From: a virus
IMG/VR virus record: IMGVR_UViG_3300006565_000009
Coordinates: 1-20,051 of that record
Reading direction: 5' to 3' (one strand)
DNA length: 20,051 nucleotides
Shown: positions 13,139 to 18,545 of the stretch, piece after piece
Layout: the number at the start of each line of letters is the position of its first letter
How positions within the stretch are numbered: the first letter of the stretch is position 1
Made by a program: the position numbers and the translations under genes
The notes under the pieces: model-generated
The model's database searches: none
The model's input: only the letters and a program-made list of their open reading frames with translations
Told to the model about the DNA's origin: nothing

Positions 13139-13146
13139 AATAAATA
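13139..13146 (+). promoter_or_regulatory. Late promoter -10 box (AATAAATA), overlapping a TATAAT
   Basis: AATAAATA ends 24 nt before ATG 13171. TATAAT at 13136-13141 overlaps it and equals the sigma-70 -10 consensus, but no good -35 is seen at 16-18 bp upstream. The site could serve both early and late transcription. Confidence 0.5.
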
Positions 13147-13170
13147 TCATTAGTATGGGATTGAAGAATC

Positions 13171-13401
13171 ATGCCCCTAACGCAACAAAAGCATTACATT
13201 GTCGGTTATCACGACACACAACATCAACATTATGAAATCTGCGAATACGCTGTAGATTCATATAACGCAATACAGAATTCTAAAGAGGATGTTCCTTATC
13301 TAAGGGAGCATCCTTCTTTTATTGACTATTGTACAAAAGAGTTACCTGAGATCGATAGGATTACACATCTTATGGCAGCAGGTATTCCTATGGGACATTG
13401 A
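13171..13401 (+). CDS. Small hypothetical protein, 76 aa
   Basis: The start is ATG 13171, after a GAAG site and a promoter box in an 81-base gap, so this gene opens a new transcription unit. The protein is rich in His, Tyr and Gln (HYIVGYHDTQHQHYEICEYA) and has a helical acidic second half (YLREHPSFIDYCTKELPEID). Two Cys residues and several His residues are present, but they are not arranged as a clear metal site. There is no membrane segment. The function is unknown. The next gene begins two bases after its stop. Confidence 0.7.
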   Translation: MPLTQQKHYIVGYHDTQHQHYEICEYAVDSYNAIQNSKEDVPYLREHPSFIDYCTKELPEIDRITHLMAAGIPMGH

Positions 13402-13403
13402 TT

Positions 13404-13499
13404 ATGAAACATGAAATAATGTGGTGGATGAGTAGAATCACCATCATGGGAACCTCTTTAAGTTTATCAGTGTGGCTTGCTGCACAGGCATATGCTTAG
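13404..13499 (+). CDS. Small membrane/signal-peptide-like protein, 31 aa
   Basis: A 31-residue frame begins two bases after the previous stop. It reads as one short hydrophobic helix preceded by Trp/Arg residues (MWWMSRITIMGTSLSLSVWL) and ends in AAQAYA, which resembles a signal-peptidase site at the very C-terminus. It is therefore a one-helix membrane peptide. Tight packing with neighbours supports it. The function is unknown. Confidence 0.5.
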   Translation: MKHEIMWWMSRITIMGTSLSLSVWLAAQAYA

Positions 13500-13527
13500 A
13501 CCTTTAATAGAATGGATAGGGGGGAAT

Positions 13528-13626
13528 ATGAATACTCTCGCTCTATTCAGTTGGGTAATATTTTTGCCCATAGGATTTATGACAATAGACGCACCAAGAA
13601 ACCCAGAGAAATATAAACATAAGTAA
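13528..13626 (+). CDS. Small membrane protein, 32 aa
   Basis: ATG 13528 is chosen because a very strong ribosome site (AGGGGGG, 13518-13524) precedes it. An in-frame ATG at 13492, overlapping the previous gene's end, would give 44 residues. The protein is one hydrophobic helix (LALFSWVIFLPIGFM) followed by a polar, basic tail (DAPRNPEKYKHK). The stop TAA is followed one base later by the GTG of the next gene. Its role is unknown. Confidence 0.55.
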   Translation: MNTLALFSWVIFLPIGFMTIDAPRNPEKYKHK

Positions 13627-13627
13627 T

Positions 13628-13804
13628 GTGAGTGATATCGTCTGGTCAATAAATATTATGGTAGCCTTGCTATTAGTATTAGTAAGTGTTACAATATACT
13701 GGATATTTAAATACGATGAATGGTATCCTAGCAACGATGTTCATAGTCACATCTCCTCTGAACGTGGGGCAGATGATTCAAGACATGAGGGATTGGGAGT
13801 CTGA
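13628..13804 (+). CDS. Small membrane protein, 58 aa (GTG start)
   Basis: The frame starts at GTG 13628, one base after the previous stop, and ends at TGA 13802-13804. Residues ~10-27 form a hydrophobic helix (IMVALLLVLVSVTIYWIF). The tail is polar and acidic (KYDEWYPSNDVHSHISSERG). The upstream GGGG-type ribosome site of the previous gene is too far away, so translation probably depends on coupling. An AATAAATA sequence at 13648-13655 falls inside this frame and may be only part of the coding sequence. The 3' part overlaps another frame that opens at 13716. Confidence 0.55.
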   Translation: MSDIVWSINIMVALLLVLVSVTIYWIFKYDEWYPSNDVHSHISSERGADDSRHEGLGV

Positions 13805-14021
13805 GAGAACTCGAACTCCTGTAGAAGAGATGCTAAATAACTCACTACAAGAAATGGAGTGGGGAGATTATGGGAGCGATGGTTCCACCGAGCAGGAAGA
13901 GTTGTTACAACTTCCGAGTAACGGAGATAGTCAAGGTAGTGGACGGGGACACGATAGATGTTCTGATAGATCTTGGATTCGATTTATACAAGAAAGAACG
14001 GGTAAGAATTGCGGGAGTTGA
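13716..14021 (+). CDS. Hypothetical protein overlapping the thermonuclease gene, 101 aa
   Basis: From ATG 13716 the frame gives MNGILATMFIVTSPLNVGQM, a short hydrophobic N-terminus, then a charged helix (DMRDWESERTRTPVEEMLNN). These ~50 residues look like genuine protein. From about 13870 the frame runs inside the nuclease gene in another frame, and the rest (Gly/Ser/Arg-rich) looks like a by-product of the nuclease codons. Either a short protein uses whatever stop comes next, or the tail has real function. The start is uncertain (13716 or 13737). Confidence 0.45.
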   Translation: MNGILATMFIVTSPLNVGQMIQDMRDWESERTRTPVEEMLNNSLQEMEWGDYGSDGSTEQEELLQLPSNGDSQGSGRGHDRCSDRSWIRFIQERTGKNCGS

Positions 14022-14334
14022 TACTCCTGAGAAGAGAACAAGAGACTTAGAAGAGAAAGCATTAGGACTTGATGCTACCTATTGGATGAAGAAAAATTTA
14101 GAAGATACTATTGCAGGAGATGAAGAACTCACTATTAGAACTGAACTTAAGGGTGGCATGGGGAAGTATGGTAGGCTTCTTGGTTGGCTCTATGTTGGCG
14201 AGGATACTGTTTCCTTAAATGAAAAAATGATTACGGAGGGTTATGCTTGGGCATATGATGGCGGCACTAAACAGAAAAATTTTGAGGAGCTACGTGAGAT
14301 TAGGCGTTCGCTTGGGTCACTGGTCGAGTCTTGA
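13870..14334 (+). CDS. Thermonuclease (staphylococcal nuclease-like), 154 aa
   Basis: The domain matches SNase throughout: VVDGDTIDVLIDLGF, RVRIAGVDTPEKRTRD and KYGRLLGWLYVGEDT, then EGYAWAYDGG. These supply the catalytic Arg (RVRIAG), the metal Asp and Glu (DGDT, DTPE) and the second Arg (KYGR), so the enzyme should be active as a Ca-dependent phosphodiesterase on DNA or RNA. A GGGGAG site at 13860-13865 fixes the ATG at 13870. There is no signal peptide, so it acts in the host cytoplasm unless packaged. It could help degrade host DNA and recycle nucleotides alongside the reductase, but that pairing is inference. It ends in plain SLVES, with a further small frame overlapping the last 92 bases. 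Confidence 0.9.
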   Translation: MGAMVPPSRKSCYNFRVTEIVKVVDGDTIDVLIDLGFDLYKKERVRIAGVDTPEKRTRDLEEKALGLDATYWMKKNLEDTIAGDEELTIRTELKGGMGKYGRLLGWLYVGEDTVSLNEKMITEGYAWAYDGGTKQKNFEELREIRRSLGSLVES

Positions 14335-14440
14335 TCAGACATACATAGATTCAAAGGGTAAAACAGGCAGACGTACATACGCTGACTGGGAAATACCCAC
14401 GGAGGAATACGAAAACTATGGACATACAAAAGGCAGCTAG
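14243..14440 (+). CDS. Possible small protein overlapping the nuclease 3' end, up to 65 aa
   Basis: This frame opens inside the nuclease gene and continues past its stop to TAG 14438-14440, overlapping the next gene by 23 bases. The part outside the nuclease (SSLDQTYIDSKGKTGRRTYA, DWEIPTEEYENYG) is compositionally protein-like and fills the 83-base gap exactly. No ribosome site or clear start is seen, and the first 30 residues are constrained by the nuclease codons. It may be real but small, or chance. Confidence 0.3.
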   Translation: MLGHMMAALNRKILRSYVRLGVRLGHWSSLDQTYIDSKGKTGRRTYADWEIPTEEYENYGHTKGS

Positions 14441-14678
14441 TACAGTTACAGCAGTAGCAGTTGTTGGTACTGGTACTGTAGTTGGTGGTAACTATCAAAT
14501 CGATAAGATGCAGGGTGGTCCTCAGAAGAGAGAGGATGCTAAGATAGAAGCAATCAGACAGGTGGTTAGAGAAGAAATCTATATACAGTTAGTTAATAAC
14601 TGGCCTAAGAGTTCTGGACCTGTTAAGGGTCTTAAAGATCCTAAGCAAAACTATCGTGAACAAATCCCCCCACAGTAG
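14418..14678 (+). CDS. Small membrane-associated protein, 86 aa
   Basis: The N-terminus after MDIQK is a small-residue hydrophobic segment (AASTVTAVAVVGTGTVVGGN), too polar for a confident transmembrane helix but compatible with one. An acidic/basic helix follows (KREDAKIEAIRQVVREEIYI), then a Pro/Lys-rich tail. A GGAGGA site at 14401-14406 precedes the ATG by 11 bases. The end overlaps the next gene by 23 bases. The function is unknown; this is one more of the local series of small envelope-like genes. Confidence 0.65.
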   Translation: MDIQKAASTVTAVAVVGTGTVVGGNYQIDKMQGGPQKREDAKIEAIRQVVREEIYIQLVNNWPKSSGPVKGLKDPKQNYREQIPPQ

Positions 14679-14862
14679 TAAGGATAGGGTTATAGACCTT
14701 ATAAGGTTTGTAATCTTTTTTCAGTTAGCAATAGTAGGAGCAACTATATTTGGATGTTTCATGCCTGGTAAGGTATGTGATTCAGATGTAAAGCAACATA
14801 TTGCCAACATGATGACTGTTATAACTACTTCTACATTTGCACTTTATGCTGCTGAAAAATAA
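14656..14862 (+). CDS. Two-helix membrane protein, 68 aa (GTG start)
   Basis: From GTG 14656 the frame gives two hydrophobic segments: residues ~13-35 (VIDLIRFVIFFQLAIVGATI) and ~52-66 (MMTVITTSTFALYAA), with a Cys-containing loop between (CFMPGKVCDSD). A short basic N-terminus precedes them. The size and topology fit small holin-like proteins, but many T4-like phage membrane proteins look the same. The stop and the start of the second NifU-like gene overlap as TAATG (14860-14864), which supports co-translation. Confidence 0.65.
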   Translation: MNKSPHSSKDRVIDLIRFVIFFQLAIVGATIFGCFMPGKVCDSDVKQHIANMMTVITTSTFALYAAEK

Positions 14863-15092
14863 TGGAACTAACTGACGAAAACATAATAACAGTCTTAGAG
14901 GAACTGTTACCATACATCGAAGCAGATGGTGGGTCTTTACAATATGTTGAGACAGAACAAGGTTATGTTAAGGTAAGACTTGGTGGTGCTTGTGAAACAT
15001 GTGCTATGAGTGTTATGACTTTAAAACAAGGTATAGAAAAGAAACTTATGATGGAGATACCAGATGTTAAAGGGGTTATTCAAGTTTTATGA
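14862..15092 (+). CDS. NifU-like (Nfu-domain) iron-sulfur protein, copy 2, 76 aa
   Basis: This is a second Nfu domain with no N-terminal extension: MELTDENIITVLEELLPYIE, ADGG, VKVRLGGACETCAMSVMT with C-x-x-C, then a LKQGIEKKLMMEIPDVKGV end. By eye about 61 of 76 residues equal copy 1 (12799-13089), with a two-residue gap in the VETEQGY loop. Both keep the cluster ligands. The start overlaps the previous stop as TAATG. Two copies within 2 kb suggest duplication and possibly a heteromeric or dosage role. I see no inactivating change in either. Confidence 0.9.
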   Translation: MELTDENIITVLEELLPYIEADGGSLQYVETEQGYVKVRLGGACETCAMSVMTLKQGIEKKLMMEIPDVKGVIQVL

Positions 15093-15119
15093 TAGATAGT
15101 AATAGTTATTGAATTAGTT

Positions 15120-15326
15120 ATGTTTGCAGTATTAAATGTTGTAGAAGCTTGGAATGAAATCTCATGGGGTGATGCTATTCCATTTATTCTAGTATTGATT
15201 GGACTTTACTGGGTTAAAGTTAAGATTGATGCATCTGTTGGTTTAGGTAAAAAGAAAAGTAGACAGTTGCAAAGGATTATTCGTGATGCAATTTTAGAAA
15301 CACAAATAAAAACAGGAAAACCTTAA
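15120..15326 (+). CDS. Single-pass membrane protein, 68 aa
   Basis: The start ATG is 27 bases after the NifU-like stop, without a clear ribosome site. Residues ~19-34 form a hydrophobic helix (AIPFILVLIGLYWVKV), flanked by an acidic/Trp N-terminus (VVEAWNEISWGD) and a basic C-terminal half (GLGKKKSRQLQRIIRDAIL), so the C-terminus should face the cytoplasm. No family is recognised. The last codon is three bases from the next GTG start. Confidence 0.65.
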   Translation: MFAVLNVVEAWNEISWGDAIPFILVLIGLYWVKVKIDASVGLGKKKSRQLQRIIRDAILETQIKTGKP

Positions 15327-15329
15327 TAA

Positions 15330-15560
15330 GTGGATATAGATGAACAAATAACTTATAACCATCTATTCCTATCAGATAGGAAATGTAGAGTTTGTGGAGA
15401 AACAAAGAATCTAATAGATGGATTTTATTTAACTAGAAAGGATAGAGGAACTCTACCATCTGCTTATTCTTATGAGTGTAAGATATGTACGGCAAGAAGA
15501 GTAGTAAGAAATAGAAAAAGGCATAGAAATTTCTCTGATTGGTTATATCCAGACTGGTAA
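15330..15560 (+). CDS. Small zinc-ribbon protein, 76 aa (GTG start)
   Basis: Two C-x-x-C pairs, KCRVCGETK and YECKICTARR, about 28 residues apart, form a likely Zn ribbon. The second pair is followed by a very basic stretch (RRVVRNRKRHRNF). The chain ends in SDWLYPDW. The pattern recalls cyanophage small zinc proteins related to HNH or recombination-endonuclease VII-type ribbons, but the nuclease His/Asn residues are not evident. Nucleic-acid binding is therefore a fair inference and catalysis is not. The GTG start lies three bases after the previous stop. Confidence 0.75.
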   Translation: MDIDEQITYNHLFLSDRKCRVCGETKNLIDGFYLTRKDRGTLPSAYSYECKICTARRVVRNRKRHRNFSDWLYPDW

Positions 15561-15575
15561 AGTGTTCGTGCGAAG

Positions 15576-15639
15576 TTTCCCCTCTGAAAACATTGAAAAC
15601 AATAAATATTTCCAGATAAACTGAGAATTTTAGGGGAAA
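15576..15639 (+). promoter_or_regulatory. Inverted repeat around the gp18 late promoter, masking its ribosome site
   Basis: TTTCCCCT (15576-15583) is perfectly complementary to AGGGGAAA (15632-15639), which is the Shine-Dalgarno region six bases before the gp18 ATG. The late box 15601-15608 lies between the arms. RNA from upstream would contain both arms and could hide the site; RNA begun at the late box would lack the left arm. The 48-base loop makes the pairing modest. Confidence 0.4.
15601..15608 (+). promoter_or_regulatory. Late promoter -10 box for the tail genes (AATAAATA)
   Basis: AATAAATA sits in the 84-base gap before gp18 and ends 36 nt before its ATG. It should drive sheath and tube transcription late in infection. 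gp20 has its own box further on. Confidence 0.65.
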
Positions 15640-15644
15640 AAAAC

Positions 15645-17843
15645 ATGGCGACTCCTCAATTATCTCCTGGTGTACTAATCAGGGAAGTTGATCTTACAGT
15701 AGGAAGAGCTGAAAACGTATTAGATAACATTGGTGCTATTGCAGGTCCATTTCCAATCGGTCCTGTTAATGAAGTTACACAAATCAATACTTCACAGCAA
15801 TTAATCGATACCTTTGGTAAGCCTCAATCCAATGACAACCAATTTGAATATTGGATGACTGCTTCTTCTTTCCTATCATATGGGGGAGTTATTAAGGTTG
15901 TAAGAACTAGTGGAACAGGATTAAACAATGGTAATGCTGGTGTAGGTATAGCATCTACAACTGTATTGGCTATTGAGAACAAAGACAATTACGAAGGTAA
16001 TTGGAAAACTGCTACAAATTTCACTTACGCAGCAAAGAACCCAGGTTCTTGGTCAAACACAATGAAGGTTTGTTATATTGACAACCTTGCTGACCAGACA
16101 ATCGGTATCACTACTGAGAGTCTTACAACTGCTGGTGCTATTATTGGATATGGAATTACCACATCAATAGATGGTGTAGTTCTACCTGGAGCAGGTTCAA
16201 CATCAGAATTTAAAGGATACCTGAAAGGAATTATTACAGGTGTTTCTACTGATGCTGTTACTAAAGCAAGTACCATAGATGTTAAGATTACATCTAGAGT
16301 ATCTTATGCTGGTACAGAAACTGCTATAGACTATGCTGAAAGTGATCCTGCTAGATCATTTGAATCAGCAGATACTGTTTATTTTGTTAATAATTCAGGT
16401 ATCAACACTGGTCCTGCTGCAAATACAACTTGGGCTACAAGTAGTATTGCTGACTGGTATGATCAACAGACTCTTGGATTAACTAACTCAACAGTATATT
16501 GGAAGACAATTGCTTCTAAACCAGTTACTAGTAACTATGTTTCAGAGAGACAAGGTGCTAATGACTCACTACACTTAGTTGTTGTAGATGATACAGGAGA
16601 TATCACAGGAGTACAGGGAAATATTTTAGAGAAGCACACATTCCTTTCAAAAGCAAAGGATGCTGTTGCTGATGGAGAATCTGGTAAGAAGACTTACTAT
16701 AAGGATTACCTTGTAGATAATTCATCTCAAATATATGCTGGATACAACCCATCACAAGGAACTGATGCTTATTGGTTAACAAGTCCTAAAGCAGATGGTT
16801 TCTCTACTGCATATACTAAGTATACTACTGCAGATGGTACTTGGGGTGTAAATGCTCAAGGTATTAATTTCAGTAGTTTAGGAAATGTTTCTTACACATT
16901 TGGTGGTGGAGTTGACTATGGTTCTGCTGATTCATATGCAGCAACTCTAGGAAACTTACTAACATCATACAATAAGTTTAAGAACAAGGATGATGTTGCA
17001 GTTGACTTCCTTATCATGGGACCTGGTTTAACTGTAGAGAGTGAGACTCAAGCAAAAGCTAATCTACTACTTTCTATCTGTGGTTCCAGAAAAGACTGTA
17101 TGGCAACAATCAGTCCACATAGAGCAAATGTTGTTAATGTAACAAACTCTACAACTCAGACTAATAATCTACTGAAATTCTTCAGTCCTCTATCATCATC
17201 TTCTTATGGTGTATTTGATAGTGGATACAAGTACATGTATGACAGATTTAATAATGAGTTCCGTTGGGTTCCATGTAATGGAGACATTGCTGGATTGATG
17301 GTAAGAACAGGAATCAATGCTTATCCTTGGTTCTCACCTGCTGGACAGCAGAGAGGAATCTTGAATAATGCTGTAAAACTTGCTTACACACCAGATAAAG
17401 ATCAAAGAGACCTTCTTTATTCTTCAAGAATTAATCCAATTATTAATCAGAAGGGCAATGGAATTCTACTCTTTGGTGATAAGACTGGATTAGGATATGC
17501 TTCTGCCTTTGATAGAATCAATGTTAGAAGGTTATTCTTAACAGTTGAGCAATCACTTGAGGGTGCTGCAAATGCTCAGCTATTCGAACTTAATGATGCA
17601 AACACAAGGTCCAACTTTGTTAACATTGTTGAACCATATCTAAGGGATGTACAAGCTAAGAGAGGTCTATATGACTTCCTAGTTGTTTGTGATGAAACAA
17701 ATAACACTCCTGATATTATTGATAATAATGAATTCAGAGCTGATATTTACTTGAAACCAACCAAGTCTATCAACTATGTTACTTTGACCTTCGTTGCTAC
17801 CAGAACTGGTGTTGCATTCGAAGAAATTGTAGGAACTGTTTAA
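15645..17843 (+). CDS. 18: Tail sheath protein, T4 gp18-like
   Basis: This is the contractile sheath subunit of the myovirus tail. The N-terminus (MATPQLSPGVLIREVDLTVG) is the classic sheath start. The following GPFPIGPVNEVTQINTSQQL is a strongly conserved gp18 segment, and the C-terminal KPTKSINYVTLTFVATRTGV is the conserved end that forms the inner sheath domain. At 732 residues it is longer than T4 gp18 (659), with the extra length in the variable outer insertion domain (Gly/Thr/Ser-rich, residues ~100-400). A strong AGGGGAAA ribosome site and a late promoter precede it. gp19 follows after 34 bases, as in T4. Confidence 0.96.
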   Translation: MATPQLSPGVLIREVDLTVGRAENVLDNIGAIAGPFPIGPVNEVTQINTSQQLIDTFGKPQSNDNQFEYWMTASSFLSYGGVIKVVRTSGTGLNNGNAGVGIASTTVLAIENKDNYEGNWKTATNFTYAAKNPGSWSNTMKVCYIDNLADQTIGITTESLTTAGAIIGYGITTSIDGVVLPGAGSTSEFKGYLKGIITGVSTDAVTKASTIDVKITSRVSYAGTETAIDYAESDPARSFESADTVYFVNNSGINTGPAANTTWATSSIADWYDQQTLGLTNSTVYWKTIASKPVTSNYVSERQGANDSLHLVVVDDTGDITGVQGNILEKHTFLSKAKDAVADGESGKKTYYKDYLVDNSSQIYAGYNPSQGTDAYWLTSPKADGFSTAYTKYTTADGTWGVNAQGINFSSLGNVSYTFGGGVDYGSADSYAATLGNLLTSYNKFKNKDDVAVDFLIMGPGLTVESETQAKANLLLSICGSRKDCMATISPHRANVVNVTNSTTQTNNLLKFFSPLSSSSYGVFDSGYKYMYDRFNNEFRWVPCNGDIAGLMVRTGINAYPWFSPAGQQRGILNNAVKLAYTPDKDQRDLLYSSRINPIINQKGNGILLFGDKTGLGYASAFDRINVRRLFLTVEQSLEGAANAQLFELNDANTRSNFVNIVEPYLRDVQAKRGLYDFLVVCDETNNTPDIIDNNEFRADIYLKPTKSINYVTLTFVATRTGVAFEEIVGTV

Positions 17844-17877
17844 CTTTATTAAATAACAGATAGGAGGATCACAAACA

Positions 17878-18507
17878 ATGGCTGACACAAGAACACTCTC
17901 ACAATTTAAGGCAAAACTGATAGGTGGTGCTGCCCGCCCCAATCTCTTTGAGGTATCAATTCCTACATTCCCATCCTCAGTCCAAGGTGACTGGGGACCT
18001 GGTGATGATTCAGAGAATGGTATTTTCAAATTTTTATGTAAGGCAGCTGCATTACCAGCTTCTAACGTAGGAACAGTTGATATTCCTTTTAGAGGAAGAT
18101 CACTTAAAGTTGCTGGAGATAGAACATTTGATGATTGGACAGTCAATATCATCAATGATGAAGACTTTAGACTTAGAACTGCATTTGAGAAATGGGCAAA
18201 TGTTATGAGTAAGTTGGATGACGCAACTGGTGTTACTAATCCATCTTCTTATATGACTGATGCTTATGTTCAACAGTTAGGAAGAAGTGCTGGAGTAGGT
18301 GCTGCTACTAATGATGGTGGCGAATCAACTGTTCTTAGAACATATAAGTTCTATGATATTTGGCCAACTTCCATAGATGAAATTGCTTTAAGTTATGATA
18401 CTGGCGATGCTATTGAAGACTTTGGAGTAACATTTAAAGTTCAGTACTTCACAGTCGGTAATTCCACTCAATCCAGTGGTTCTGGTGGAGAGGTTTTAAT
18501 TAGTTGA
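17878..18507 (+). CDS. 19: Tail tube protein, T4 gp19-like
   Basis: At 209 residues (T4: 163) this matches the tail tube family. It has an N-terminal segment (FKAKLIGGAARPNLFEVSIP) and the central conserved part (FKFLCKAAALPASNVGTVDI, then PFRGRSLKVAGDRTFDDWTV). A EKWANVMSKLDD helix and a YDIWPTSIDEIALSYDTGDA end follow, leading to a short Ser/Gly-rich tail. Its hexameric rings form the channel for DNA passage inside the sheath. AGGAGG at 17861-17866, 11 bases before the ATG, is a strong ribosome site. The gene order 18-19-20 is that of T4. No NATAAATA is seen in the gap, so it is probably transcribed with gp18. Confidence 0.95.
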   Translation: MADTRTLSQFKAKLIGGAARPNLFEVSIPTFPSSVQGDWGPGDDSENGIFKFLCKAAALPASNVGTVDIPFRGRSLKVAGDRTFDDWTVNIINDEDFRLRTAFEKWANVMSKLDDATGVTNPSSYMTDAYVQQLGRSAGVGAATNDGGESTVLRTYKFYDIWPTSIDEIALSYDTGDAIEDFGVTFKVQYFTVGNSTQSSGSGGEVLIS

Positions 18508-18513
18508 TAAATA
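18506..18513 (+). promoter_or_regulatory. Late promoter -10 box for gp20 (GATAAATA)
   Basis: GATAAATA overlaps the gp19 stop codon and ends 32 nt before the gp20 ATG. A second AT-rich element, TATAAT, lies at 18516-18521. Confidence 0.55.
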
Positions 18514-18545
18514 GGTTATAATAGTAATATAAACGAAGTTATACG

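Noticed and set aside
13648-13655. AATAAATA as a late promoter for the thermonuclease
   Set aside because: It lies inside the 58-residue gene at 13628-13804 and is over 200 bases from the nuclease start; it could serve the frame at 13716 but support is thin.
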